Of a stretch of 64,000 nt of DNA, positions 36,440 through 45,703 are shown piece by piece. Every line of letters begins with the position of its first letter. Within the stretch, counting starts at the first letter, position 1. A program made the translations under genes and the position numbers. The notes under the pieces were generated by a model. It was not told the DNA's origin. It saw only the letters and a list, made by a program, of their open reading frames with translations, and ran no database searches. Source of the DNA: JBAYDV01 sp041672845 (lineage in GTDB: Bacteria > Bacteroidota > Bacteroidia > Bacteroidales > UBA932); assembly GCA_041672845.1 (NCBI GenBank), contig JBAYYV010000003.1:124001-188000 (forward strand). Direction: 5' to 3'.

Positions 36440-38593
36440 ATGGCAGAAAAAAAAGAAACAGCATCTAAAGCAGCAGCATCTAAAGCAGCAGCATCTAAAG
36501 AAGCAGCGTCTAAAGAAACAGCTAAACCTACTGCGAAAAATGCTACCCAGAAAGGTAAAATCGGTGTAACTACTGAAAATATTTTCCCAATCATTAAGAA
36601 ATTCCTTTATTCAGATCATGAAATTTTCCTACGTGAAATAGTAGCTAATGCTGTCGATGCTTCACAGAAAATGAAAGCACTAGCACAGTCTTCAGAGTTT
36701 AAAGGAGAACTTGGAGATTTGACTATTAATATAAAAGCAGACGAAAAGAAAAATACTCTTACTATTATTGATAGAGGTATAGGTATGACAGAGAAAGAGG
36801 TAGATAAATATATCAATCAGATAGCTTTTTCTTCAGCCGGTGATTTCTTAGATAAATACAAAGATCAGATAGGTAATATTATTGGACATTTCGGTCTAGG
36901 TTTCTATTCTGCTTTTATGGTATCTAAGAAAGTTACTATTGATACATTATCATGGAAGAAAAATGCTAAACCAGTAAGATGGGAATGTAAAGGTGATCCT
37001 CAGTACACTCTTAAAGAAGGTTTAATAACAGATAGAGGTACAGTTATTACTCTTTACTTAGATGATGATTCTAAAGACTTCTCTAAAGAAAATAAGGTAA
37101 ATGAATTACTTACTAAATATTGTAAGTTTATGCCTATTCCTATCGCTTTCGGAGAAGAAACAGAATGGAAAGACGGGAAACAAGAAAAAACGGGTAAAGT
37201 AAAAATTATTAATAATAGTCTTCCTATCTGGGTTAAAAAACCTACTGAACTGAAAGATGAAGATTATAAGAGTTTTTACAGAGAATTATATCCAATGGGA
37301 GAAGAATCATTGTTTTATATTCATCTAAATGTAGATTATCCATTCCATTTAACTGGCGTTTTATATTTTCCTAAGATAAAAGATCAAATCGATGTAAATC
37401 GTAATAAAATTCAGTTATATTCTAATCAAGTCTTTGTTACAGATTCTGTAGAAAATATAGTTCCTGAATTTTTAACACTTCTTCAAGGTGTTATAGATTC
37501 TCCAGATATTCCTTTGAATGTATCAAGGTCTTATTTACAGTCTGACCAGAACGTTAAGAAAATATCTACTTATATCACTAAGAAAGTAGCTGATAGACTT
37601 GAGGAAATTTATAAGAACGATAGATCTAATTATGAAGCTAAGTGGGATAATTTGAAATTATTCCTTGAATACGGTATGCTTTCAAATGAAAAATTCTATG
37701 ACCGTGCTATCAAATTTGCTTTATTAAAAAATACTGAAAATAAATATTTTTCTTACGAAGATTATAGAAAAGCTATTGAAATTAATCAAACAGATAAGGA
37801 TAAAAAAGTCGTTTATTTATATACTACAGATCCTATAGAACAATATTCATATATAGAAGCAGCTAGGAATAAAGGTTATGATGTGTTAATATTTGACTGT
37901 CAGTTAGATCCACACTTTGTAAATTTACTAGAAACTAAGTTAGAAAATTCTAAGTTCGTCAGAGTAGATTCTGATGTTATCGATAAATTAATTGAAAAAA
38001 AAGATAATAATGAGCCTAAGTTACCAGAAGCTGATCAAGAAGATTTAACTTCTATTTTCGAGTCTCAAATGCCATCTACTAATAATTATTCCGTTCAGCC
38101 CGTAAATCTTGGTGAAAATTCTAATCCTATCATGATTACTCAGTCAGAATTTATGAGAAGATATAGAGAAATGTCAGCGTTAGGTGGAGGTATGAATTTC
38201 TATGGTGAAATGCCTGATAGTTTTAATATTGCTGTCAATATGGAACATCCCCTTATTAAGAAGATTTTAAAGACCAAAGATGATAAAACTGCTGATGAAA
38301 CTATTAAGTTTGATACTAAGTTAGATGAACTTAATAATTCATTAAAGTTAATAGAGGATAAAACTAAGGATAAGAAACCTGAAGAAATAGCCACTACTGA
38401 TAAAGACGAAAAAGAAAAATTACAAAAAGATATTACTTCTTTGAAAGCTGATCGTAAGAAATTAATGATAGGATTTGCTAAAGATAATGTTCTATTGAAA
38501 CAAGTTTGTGATCTAGCTCTTCTTGCAAATAATATGTTAAAAGGTAAAGAACTTAATGATTTTATTAAAAGAAGTGCGGAAGTTCTAAAATAA
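36440..38593 (+). CDS. htpG: Hsp90-family chaperone HtpG with N-terminal Ala/Lys/Ser tail
   Basis: A 717-residue ATP-dependent chaperone. The conserved N-terminal ATPase starts only at KGKIGVTTENIFPIIKKFL near residue 38, with FLREIVANAVDAS, IIDRGIGMTEKEVDKYI and NIIGHFGLGFYSAFM as ATP-lid and GHKL motifs. A middle domain (FPKIKDQIDVNRNKIQLYSN) and C-terminal dimerisation region follow. The first ~37 residues are an extra, low-complexity tail of SKAAA/SKEAA repeats, encoded by 15-bp direct repeats; most HtpG proteins start directly at the ATPase. A Lys/Glu-rich insert sits near 640-670. A start inside the tail (no ATG found between residues 2 and 40) is unlikely. Confidence 0.96.
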   Translation: MAEKKETASKAAASKAAASKEAASKETAKPTAKNATQKGKIGVTTENIFPIIKKFLYSDHEIFLREIVANAVDASQKMKALAQSSEFKGELGDLTINIKADEKKNTLTIIDRGIGMTEKEVDKYINQIAFSSAGDFLDKYKDQIGNIIGHFGLGFYSAFMVSKKVTIDTLSWKKNAKPVRWECKGDPQYTLKEGLITDRGTVITLYLDDDSKDFSKENKVNELLTKYCKFMPIPIAFGEETEWKDGKQEKTGKVKIINNSLPIWVKKPTELKDEDYKSFYRELYPMGEESLFYIHLNVDYPFHLTGVLYFPKIKDQIDVNRNKIQLYSNQVFVTDSVENIVPEFLTLLQGVIDSPDIPLNVSRSYLQSDQNVKKISTYITKKVADRLEEIYKNDRSNYEAKWDNLKLFLEYGMLSNEKFYDRAIKFALLKNTENKYFSYEDYRKAIEINQTDKDKKVVYLYTTDPIEQYSYIEAARNKGYDVLIFDCQLDPHFVNLLETKLENSKFVRVDSDVIDKLIEKKDNNEPKLPEADQEDLTSIFESQMPSTNNYSVQPVNLGENSNPIMITQSEFMRRYREMSALGGGMNFYGEMPDSFNIAVNMEHPLIKKILKTKDDKTADETIKFDTKLDELNNSLKLIEDKTKDKKPEEIATTDKDEKEKLQKDITSLKADRKKLMIGFAKDNVLLKQVCDLALLANNMLKGKELNDFIKRSAEVLK
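36461..36520. repeat. 15-bp in-frame repeats in htpG 5' end
   Basis: Four near-copies of GCATCTAAAGCAGCA (last ones GCATCTAAAGAAGCA and GCGTCTAAAGAAACA) encode the ASKAA/ASKEA/ASKET tail units. As the period is a multiple of three, slippage would change tail length without breaking the frame. Confidence 0.85.
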
Positions 38594-38620
38594 TTTCATA
38601 AAATATTTCTCAGTAAAATT

Positions 38621-38654
38621 AAAAAACATCTATTATAAAAACAGGTGTTTTTTT
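38621..38654 (+). terminator. Intrinsic terminator of htpG
   Basis: AAAAAACATCT and AGGTGTTTTTT pair (one G-U) around ATTATAAAAAC, 28 bp after the stop, with a run of T. Confidence 0.85.
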
Positions 38655-38809
38655 AATGTATTTATACTGAATTATTTTGTGAAAAATAGAACCAAAAATA
38701 TTGAGAATATAATAGTATTTATTCAAGAGTTTAAACTACTTTTGTTCTTGGGCAAATATCTTAAACTATTTTTTATAAATAAGTAATTATTTGTTCGTTT
38801 TCAGAGTTT

Positions 38810-38892
38810 CATCCGGTTCATAAGGTTATTTGGTTGGTTAGCTCGTATTTGGGGAAATCGGGTTAAAAGTTTTAAGATAAATGAACCGGATG
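38810..38892. repeat. 12-bp perfect inverted repeat, 59-bp spacer
   Basis: CATCCGGTTCAT (38810-38821) is the exact reverse complement of ATGAACCGGATG (38881-38892), and a TTTTT follows. The right arm lies at the edge of the ogt remnant, at about the place where MNRN is expected in Ogt proteins, so the left arm may be an inverted piece of the same gene or a small element end. Confidence 0.7.
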
Positions 38893-39010
38893 TTTTTCTA
38901 TAATAATTCCCTGTCATAGAGTTATAGAATCTAATGGAAAATTAGTCGGTTATGCTAGTGGGTTAGAGATCAAGAGAGCATTACTTAATATTGAAAAAGA
39001 GATTCATTGA
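38885..39010 (+). pseudogene. Remnant of O6-methylguanine-DNA methyltransferase (C-terminal end)
   Basis: One plus-strand frame reads IIIPCHRVIESNGKLVGYAS, then GLEIKRALLNIEKEIH and a TGA at 39008-39010. This is the unmistakable end of Ogt/MGMT, including the methyl-accepting Cys motif PCHRV. Upstream of the active site the frame meets TGA at 38882-38884, and no other frame restores the expected N-terminal ~110 residues, so only about 41 codons survive. The 3' end overlaps the convergent amidase-like gene by 30 bp. Confidence 0.85.
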
Positions 39011-42000
39011 ATTCTTAAGAATTTCATTTATCTCTTTCTGAGAATGTAACGCTTCTATAGGGAATCCTAAAGCTATTATTTTATAATCATTTCCGTTATA
39101 AAAAATCCCTGCAGATATTCCATTTCTTCCATATCTATAAATCACTTTTGTATTTTCATCACAAGGTGCTATGCCATCTGGAGATTCTACTGAATAAGTA
39201 TTTTCATTAGGATGCATATTTAATCTATATGAAGTAGAAAGACTTGTGGAGGAATCAGTATTATTTAATGTATTTAGGTGATATGGTGTGATGATGCCAC
39301 TTCTAGATGCTTGATTAGTAACAAATGTATAGTGAAGAGTACTCTCGATAAATTTCTTAGTACGGTATGTCGGATCTGTTTGTTTTTCAAGTAAACTTAA
39401 TGCCTTATAAGATTTTAATAAATCTATTTTTAAAGAATCAAAGCTATCAATATTTTTATTTAATGAAGTCATTGCTTCTGAATATATAGTAGAATCATTA
39501 GTATAGAAATTAAAGCCTAATTTCTGATTTTCTAACTGAACTTTTTCAGTCTGACTATATACAGAATTTCTAAGATTATTAATATCAGAACTAATATTAT
39601 TTACGCTTTTTCTTATTTTAAGGATATTAGTTAATTTCGTTTTCTTCACAGGTTTTTCATAAATACTATCCCAAGTATCAGAAGCTATGTAAGAACCAGA
39701 TATTAATATGTTTCCACCATTACTACAATAATCTTTTATTTTCTTCAAAAGAGGAACAGTAAATACTTTATATTTTACATTGTTTAATGCTGGGCGTCCT
39801 ATAAGAGTAGATATCTGTTTTCCCATTATGAAATCTAATACTTGATAATCATTTATTATGTTATCTTGAATGTTATGCAATAAAGCATCTCTAGAAGTAC
39901 TACAAAAAGCATATCCAGCTTTTAATAAGGCTATTCCATGAACATAAGGATAATCAAAACTATTTCCACTAACTATTTTAGGATCAAAGTCTTCATATGA
40001 TGAGCCAAATCCTGGATTATCATCAGAAAGCCACGGTCTAGAACGGCGGAATTCATGTTGTCTGCCAGTAAAGGAAAAGTCTTTTTTATAACAAACTCCA
40101 GCATCTAAATCTATATCAAAGCCTGCAAGAGTGGAATCTTTGGTGGAAAAATTAGCAGGACCAGATAATCTATTAAAACAGTTCACAATTAATACTTTCT
40201 CAGAGGAATTCTCTAATGGGATAGCTGCAGAAAGTATTTCTGAAGGGAAAGATTTTCCTCCTTCATTTAATGCACATACTTTAAAACTATAAATATGTCC
40301 AGATAGAATAGGGAGGCTTAGTTGTGTTTTATCAGTAATTACTCCGTGGTCAAATCCTTGACCATCTATTCGTGTATAAATAATGTAATGGGTAGGATTA
40401 GCTGTAGATTCTAAAGGATCTAATACAGGAGTCCATGATAGCTGTACTAATTGATTATTTCTAGATTGTTTTTTAATTCTAGAATTATTGATAAATATAG
40501 CTGAGAAATCTTTTACAGGTAATGGCTGAACATCATAATCTAGATTGTATCTGTATGATAGATATTTCAAAACACCTTTATATATAGAACGAGAAACATT
40601 AAATTTAAATGAAGGATCTTTACCATATCTCATATCAGCAAAATTCTGATGAGAAAGAATTTCTATTAATACTGTAGGAGTTTCAGGAAGACGAGCCTCG
40701 AAATATAATTTGTCCCAAAGACCTCTTCTTGACCAGTCTGGATCATATAATTTTCTAATATCAGTTACTATTTGTGTTTGAACGATATCAGCTAATTCCC
40801 TAGATATTTCGCGAGGTTCACCTGTAGGATATTCTTTATTATCATCTGAAATACTTGAATATATAGCTAGTGTTCCTATAGTAGAATCACTAGGAGTAGT
40901 ACCTGCATCAGAGTGTAATGCTAGAGAAAGATCTATAGGGACTCTTCTTTTTAGTAGTTCATTTACCCATAGACCACGACTTAGATAATCATCTTGGTAA
41001 TCATTTTTATCTTCGGAAGAAGCATAAACTTCAGGAGAAAATCCAGCAGATTGAAGATAATAACGGGCAGCTTCTGCATATGCAGGAAACCCAGATGTAG
41101 AGTTCTTAGTAAAAGTAGTATCAGTATCTTTAGAACGAGAGACAGCGCCATATCCACCACCTAAACGAACAGCATCAGCAGTTAATATAGATCCTTTTTT
41201 ATATTTATATCCTTTAGTTCTAGTATTATATACGCTTACGGATTGATTTTTATTATTAGCATTAAAATAAAAGGTACCTAAATATACCCACGTACTTCCC
41301 GATATACTTTGATCAATGATGAAAGTATCTTCTCCTGATGAATGCTTTACTATATATTTAGCTGCTTTAGTACTATTAGGTAAACTTTGGTATGAAATAT
41401 AAACAGCATAATTACCATTTTTTTTAATATTTGGAAACCAAGAAGCAGTAGCAGCATTTTTTCTAGAAGAAGTCATTTTAACTTGTCTAGTAGTACCCAA
41501 GTGAAAAGGATTCTCATTATGTAAAATAGGTATGAATTTATATCCAGTAGAATCACAGTCAGACCATTGATATTTATTGTATGATGTTTCTCTATATGCT
41601 CCATTTATATTATCATTGTCTATAACATACATATTTGTCTGGGAATCTCTTTCTCTGGGAAGAAGAACTGTCGCTCCTGCGTTTTCTAACATAGGCACTA
41701 TGAAAGGTAACACATAAGACTGAGTGTATATATCCTCTACTGTTTGAAATAGGCGACATCTCTGCCAAATCCATCTATCTTGTTCTTTATTATAATAATA
41801 TCCATGTGAATGCCATAGGGCTAAATGAGAGTATTCAAGACCTTTAGAGATTTTATAAGGAATAGAGAGATTTGATACTAAATGAATATTGTTATTTCTT
41901 TTTAAATCTTTACGGACTTGTTTATTATTGTTATTTACACGATTAGAAAAATAAGCAGAAGAAAGTGTTTCTATGGGTAAATCTTTTGAATAACAATGAA

Positions 42001-42352
42001 CTTTATGTCCTTTAAGTTCACTAGGAGTAAATTCATTAATTATGGAATAAATATTCTTAATGTGAATATCTCTAAGTGGATATTCAGAAAGTGCTGAATT
42101 AAAAAATATTTCTATATTTCCATTAGGAAGAATGTTAACTGATTCTAACTCTATTTTAGCTTTTATATTTGCTAACGGAAATAGATAAATACTTATAGAA
42201 TCTGTAGCGGGTTTAAGTCTATCTGCTATATTATCAATAGCAGGAGAACCTGATTTTATATTGAAATTTTTCGAATATGATAAGCTAGTAAAAGAAGAAA
42301 AAATCAGAATAAATAAAATGTATAATATTTTATGTTTTATGAACAAATTCAT
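38981..42352 (-). CDS. Large secreted Amidase_3-like protein with golvesin-like and FnIII domains
   Basis: A 1123-residue exported protein (signal peptide ending near LSYS). An N-terminal unknown domain is followed by a split N-acetylmuramoyl-L-alanine-amidase-like domain: HLALWHSHGYYY near residue 180, ENAGATVLLPRERD near 223, LALHSDAGTTPSD near 480 and TPTVLIEILSHQNFADMRYG near 560, giving the His/Glu/His/Glu zinc-site pattern. A golvesin-C-terminal-like beta domain (TASWFPNIKKNGNYAVYISY...LTADAVRLGGG) is inserted between. A fibronectin-III domain lies near 620-720 and a glutamine-amidotransferase-like C-terminal part (FCSNGGNILISGS-like) follows. Such proteins are often mislabelled xanthan lyase. 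It is likely a cell-wall or surface hydrolase; substrate unproven. Confidence 0.78.
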   Translation of the reverse strand: MNLFIKHKILYILFILIFSSFTSLSYSKNFNIKSGSPAIDNIADRLKPATDSISIYLFPLANIKAKIELESVNILPNGNIEIFFNSALSEYPLRDIHIKNIYSIINEFTPSELKGHKVHCYSKDLPIETLSSAYFSNRVNNNNKQVRKDLKRNNNIHLVSNLSIPYKISKGLEYSHLALWHSHGYYYNKEQDRWIWQRCRLFQTVEDIYTQSYVLPFIVPMLENAGATVLLPRERDSQTNMYVIDNDNINGAYRETSYNKYQWSDCDSTGYKFIPILHNENPFHLGTTRQVKMTSSRKNAATASWFPNIKKNGNYAVYISYQSLPNSTKAAKYIVKHSSGEDTFIIDQSISGSTWVYLGTFYFNANNKNQSVSVYNTRTKGYKYKKGSILTADAVRLGGGYGAVSRSKDTDTTFTKNSTSGFPAYAEAARYYLQSAGFSPEVYASSEDKNDYQDDYLSRGLWVNELLKRRVPIDLSLALHSDAGTTPSDSTIGTLAIYSSISDDNKEYPTGEPREISRELADIVQTQIVTDIRKLYDPDWSRRGLWDKLYFEARLPETPTVLIEILSHQNFADMRYGKDPSFKFNVSRSIYKGVLKYLSYRYNLDYDVQPLPVKDFSAIFINNSRIKKQSRNNQLVQLSWTPVLDPLESTANPTHYIIYTRIDGQGFDHGVITDKTQLSLPILSGHIYSFKVCALNEGGKSFPSEILSAAIPLENSSEKVLIVNCFNRLSGPANFSTKDSTLAGFDIDLDAGVCYKKDFSFTGRQHEFRRSRPWLSDDNPGFGSSYEDFDPKIVSGNSFDYPYVHGIALLKAGYAFCSTSRDALLHNIQDNIINDYQVLDFIMGKQISTLIGRPALNNVKYKVFTVPLLKKIKDYCSNGGNILISGSYIASDTWDSIYEKPVKKTKLTNILKIRKSVNNISSDINNLRNSVYSQTEKVQLENQKLGFNFYTNDSTIYSEAMTSLNKNIDSFDSLKIDLLKSYKALSLLEKQTDPTYRTKKFIESTLHYTFVTNQASRSGIITPYHLNTLNNTDSSTSLSTSYRLNMHPNENTYSVESPDGIAPCDENTKVIYRYGRNGISAGIFYNGNDYKIIALGFPIEALHSQKEINEILKNSMNLFFNIK

Positions 42353-42431
42353 GTGATAATATAGAATTAATTAATAATGGGTTAAGGAACTATAGTTATA
42401 TGTACAAATATAATGATAATAATAATAAATT

Positions 42432-42878
42432 ATGTCTTATATTTATATAATGAAAATTCGAGGAAGTTTGCAGGTAAAAATATTGTTTGTTTTTTATATA
42501 TTATTCTTATTCTTTTTATGTTTTACAAATTTTGGAAGCCTAGATATTGATTTGCCAACAAATATTTTAGGAATCGGGATAGATAAATATATTCATTCAT
42601 TAATGTTTTTTCCTTACCCTATATTAGCTTGGTTAGTATTTCAATATTCTCGACATTTAAAAAAATATAGTAAATATGCTTTAAGTTTATCAGCCATAAG
42701 TGGAATGGTAATAGCTATATTTACTGAATCAGTTCAGTTTTATTTTTTGCCAAATAGAGAAGGAGATCCTTTAGATTTTTTCGCTGATACTATAGGACTA
42801 GTCCTTTCCTTTATTTTATTGTATTTTATTATGGGTGCTTTAAAAAAGAAGGTCGAAAAGAGTACAGAGATAAAATAA
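42432..42878 (+). CDS. VanZ-like membrane protein
   Basis: A 148-residue protein with four membrane segments. VanZ-family marks: DKYIHSLMFFPYPILAWLVF near residue 50, TESVQFYFLPNREGDPLDF near 95 with the conserved RxxDxxD-like acidic end, and a final hydrophobic segment before a basic tail. VanZ of enterococci gives low-level teicoplanin resistance; in Bacteroidota these small proteins are common near glycan genes and have no defined function. An internal ATG at 42450 (MKIRGSLQ) is an alternative start. It leads the polysaccharide cluster, 26 bp ahead of the first dehydratase gene. Confidence 0.85.
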   Translation: MSYIYIMKIRGSLQVKILFVFYILFLFFLCFTNFGSLDIDLPTNILGIGIDKYIHSLMFFPYPILAWLVFQYSRHLKKYSKYALSLSAISGMVIAIFTESVQFYFLPNREGDPLDFFADTIGLVLSFILLYFIMGALKKKVEKSTEIK

Positions 42879-42904
42879 TATTTATTTTAGAATAATTTTA
42901 AACG

Positions 42905-44830
42905 ATGATTAAACGATTAATTTCTTATTTTTCTTCACATTATGTGAATAGATTTTGGATATTAGCTATTGATACTATAGCTGCGACAGTAGCTACCTTA
43001 GCTGTATTTTGGGTTATGACATATTTTACTATTAGAAGTGTTACTACACATAGTTTAGTAAAAATGATGTTGATAACTTTATTGGTGTCTTTATTTTCAT
43101 TTGCTATTTTCAATACTTATAAGGGAGTATTAAGATATACTTCTATTAGAGAGATGTGGAGAATAATAGCTGCGGCTATAGTTAAAGGATTATTTATTTT
43201 TTTAATAATGCATTTTTCTTATTTCTCTGTAGAATTTAATTTCTCTGATCCAGTATTATTGATTTCAGCTTTAGCAGATATTATATTTACCATGTTTGTA
43301 TTAATATTAATTCGTTTAATGATTACGAATGTATATTCTTATTTTTTCAGGACAAATGATAAGAAAACTGTACGAGTATTAATATATGGATTAGACTATG
43401 AATCTGTATCTCTATTAGGAATGTTAGAAAAAGAATCTGATGTAATATATAAAGCTGAAGGATTTATCCACACTAATATTCATAAAAAAGAAAAAATGTT
43501 ATGCGGATTTCCTATCAGGGAAGTAAGTAATAAAAGAGACTTTGATAATATTATTTTTGAATATAAAGTAGATGCAGTAATTTTTCCAGACCATCTTTCT
43601 GCTAGAAAAGAAAAAGAATATTTAGTAGCTATGTGTTTAGCTAATGATGTTAAAATTCTTATTAAACCTAAATTAACTACTCTTAGACCAGGAGATTCTA
43701 TAGCAACACCTATTCGAGAAATTAAAATAGAAGATTTATTAAGTAGAGATCAGATAAAAATAGATATGGATGAAATAAATGAATATCTTACTGATAAGGT
43801 GGTAATGGTGACTGGTGCTGCTGGTTCTATAGGTAGTCAGTTATGTCGAGAACTTTTAACTCATCCTATTCAGAAACTTATTCTTTTAGATAATGCTGAA
43901 ACTCCTATGCATAATGTTTATTTAGAAATAAATAAGATATCTCCTAAAATAGAAAAAAAGTTTATTATAGGGGATGTGAGATTTAAAGAAAGGATGACAG
44001 GAATATTTAATAAATATCATCCGAATATTATATTTCATGCAGCAGCTTACAAACATGTACCTATGATGGAATCTAATCCTTGTGAAGCTGTAAATGCAAA
44101 TGTTTTTGGTACTATGAATTTAGCAGATTTAGCTGTAGAATATGGAGTAGAAAAATTTGTAATGATTTCTACTGATAAAGCTGTCAATCCCGCGAATGTA
44201 ATGGGAGCCACTAAGAGATTAGCTGAAATATATGTTCAGAGTTTAAGTACTGCTATTAGAGCAGGAGTAGTACTGGGCAAAACTAGATTTGTTACTACTA
44301 GATTTGGAAATGTGTTAGGTTCTAATGGTTCTGTGATTCCCTTATTTAGAAAACAGATAAAAGAAGGTGGTCCTGTTACGATTACTGATCCTAATATTAT
44401 AAGATATTTTATGACTATTCCTGAAGCTTGTCGTCTAGTATTAGAAGCAGGTAGTATCGGTGAAGGAGATGAGATATTTGTCTTCGATATGGGAGAACAA
44501 GTTAAAATAATAGATTTAGCTAGGAATATGATAAGATTAGCTGGGCTTAAAGAAAATGAGGATATATCTATTAAATGTGTAGGCCTTCGTCCTGGTGAAA
44601 AACTTTATGAGGAATTACTAAGTAATAAAGAAACTACTATACCTACATCTCATAAGAAAATTAGACAAGCTAAAGTAGTGAAATATATCTATAAGGATGT
44701 ACTAGATGAATTAAAGGGCTTAAAAATAGTAGCTAATTCTATGCAAAAAGAAAATACTGTCTCTATTATGAAAAAGATTATCCCTGAATATAAAAGTTGT
44801 AATTCAAGATATACTAAATTAGATAATTGA
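42905..44830 (+). CDS. Membrane-bound UDP-sugar 4,6-dehydratase, CapD/WbpM/PglF type (copy 1)
   Basis: 641 residues. Four N-terminal membrane segments (about 15-130), a CoA-binding-like Rossmann domain (about 150-270), then a long SDR domain: VVMVTGAAGSIGSQLCRELL near 298, FHAAAYKHVPMME near 378, STDKAVNPANVMGATKRLAE near 420 and LRPGEKLYEELLSN near 560. The position of the SDR tyrosine is methionine (NVMGATK), as in WbpM. Expected activity: removal of water from UDP-GlcNAc, giving the 4-keto-6-deoxy precursor of bacillosamine, QuiNAc or FucNAc sugars for surface glycans. A paralogue is encoded at 51700-53598. Confidence 0.93.
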   Translation: MIKRLISYFSSHYVNRFWILAIDTIAATVATLAVFWVMTYFTIRSVTTHSLVKMMLITLLVSLFSFAIFNTYKGVLRYTSIREMWRIIAAAIVKGLFIFLIMHFSYFSVEFNFSDPVLLISALADIIFTMFVLILIRLMITNVYSYFFRTNDKKTVRVLIYGLDYESVSLLGMLEKESDVIYKAEGFIHTNIHKKEKMLCGFPIREVSNKRDFDNIIFEYKVDAVIFPDHLSARKEKEYLVAMCLANDVKILIKPKLTTLRPGDSIATPIREIKIEDLLSRDQIKIDMDEINEYLTDKVVMVTGAAGSIGSQLCRELLTHPIQKLILLDNAETPMHNVYLEINKISPKIEKKFIIGDVRFKERMTGIFNKYHPNIIFHAAAYKHVPMMESNPCEAVNANVFGTMNLADLAVEYGVEKFVMISTDKAVNPANVMGATKRLAEIYVQSLSTAIRAGVVLGKTRFVTTRFGNVLGSNGSVIPLFRKQIKEGGPVTITDPNIIRYFMTIPEACRLVLEAGSIGEGDEIFVFDMGEQVKIIDLARNMIRLAGLKENEDISIKCVGLRPGEKLYEELLSNKETTIPTSHKKIRQAKVVKYIYKDVLDELKGLKIVANSMQKENTVSIMKKIIPEYKSCNSRYTKLDN

Positions 44831-44842
44831 TATAAATTACTT

Positions 44843-45703
44843 ATGAAAAAACTTCTATTCATATTAAGTATATGTCTGATATCTTCTTGTGGAGTTCTTT
44901 CTCGTAAGCAAACTCAAATGATACAAGATTTATCTATGAGTTCTGATAGTATTACTTATGCTCCATCTATGATTATAAATAATCTTTCCGAGGTTAGACA
45001 AGAACGAGCTATATATTATTGTGCTAGTTTAAACAATGATAAACTACATAAGCAAGAATTAGATAGAGTGTATGCTACTGTTAATAAAGAAAAGAAGATA
45101 GCTATAAAATGTGATAAAGGAGTTAATGTACTTGAATCTTATTTAAGAGTATTAAGATCTCTTTCTTCTACTATAAGATATAAATCCTATGGTACTGAAA
45201 TAAGGGGAATGGGAAGAAAATTAGATTCTCTTGTCGACCAGGAAGATATTAAAACTACTTCATATTTTAGTGCATATCTCACTGAATCATATATGAGAAA
45301 AAGACAAATATATGTTCTTAGAAAATTCATAGTAAAAGGTGATGTCTTAGTATTACGTACTTGTAATAATATTTCTACTTTACTTAAAAATGAAGATTTT
45401 ACAGATTTAATAGAAAATGAAAGAAAAGGTCTTGATATGGATTATCTCACATATCTGAGAACTAAAAAATCAAATATAGAATCAGATAAAGAATATTTGA
45501 GATTGAAAGCTAAGATTGATAATACTGAATATATTAGAAGAAGATGTATATCATCTTTAAATAGCTTAAAAAAAGCTCATCATAAATTAAAAATATTATT
45601 AGTAGATGAACCAGAAGATGAATCTAAAACAGCGGATGAAGTAGTAGATGCTATAATAGATTTGAATGATCAATGCCTAAAACTAAGAAAGCTTTATGAA
45701 TAA
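44843..45703 (+). CDS. Lipoprotein of unknown function in polysaccharide cluster
   Basis: A 286-residue lipoprotein: signal MKKLLFILSICLISSC with the lipobox ISSC (Cys 16). The rest is charged and almost entirely helical, with predicted coiled-coil segments in the last ~100 residues (EYLRLKAKIDNTEYIRRR, SLNSLKKAHHKLKILL); cysteines at CASLNN and CDKGV positions. No family recognised. It starts 12 bp after the dehydratase gene and overlaps the next ORF by 8 bp, so it belongs to the polysaccharide operon. It could be a periplasmic accessory to the Wza/Wzz apparatus, which is inference. Confidence 0.6.
   Translation: MKKLLFILSICLISSCGVLSRKQTQMIQDLSMSSDSITYAPSMIINNLSEVRQERAIYYCASLNNDKLHKQELDRVYATVNKEKKIAIKCDKGVNVLESYLRVLRSLSSTIRYKSYGTEIRGMGRKLDSLVDQEDIKTTSYFSAYLTESYMRKRQIYVLRKFIVKGDVLVLRTCNNISTLLKNEDFTDLIENERKGLDMDYLTYLRTKKSNIESDKEYLRLKAKIDNTEYIRRRCISSLNSLKKAHHKLKILLVDEPEDESKTADEVVDAIIDLNDQCLKLRKLYE

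Larger units (their letters stand above)
38594..38980. other. Intergenic region between htpG and the amidase-like gene
   Basis: 387 bp. Holds the htpG terminator, a 12-bp inverted repeat (38810-38892) and the start of a decayed ogt/MGMT remnant. The stretch 38655-38809 shows nothing recognisable. Confidence 0.6.

Noticed and set aside
38810..38892. Integron attC-like site or small RNA
   Set aside because: The two arms are perfect but there is no integrase, no GTTRRRY core, and the right arm coincides with an ogt remnant, which explains part of it better.
42905..44830. pglF-type protein glycosylation locus
   Set aside because: The dehydratase alone cannot separate capsule from protein glycosylation, and no PglB/PglL-like transferase or PglE/PglD genes are adjacent; Wza/Wzz argue for polysaccharide.
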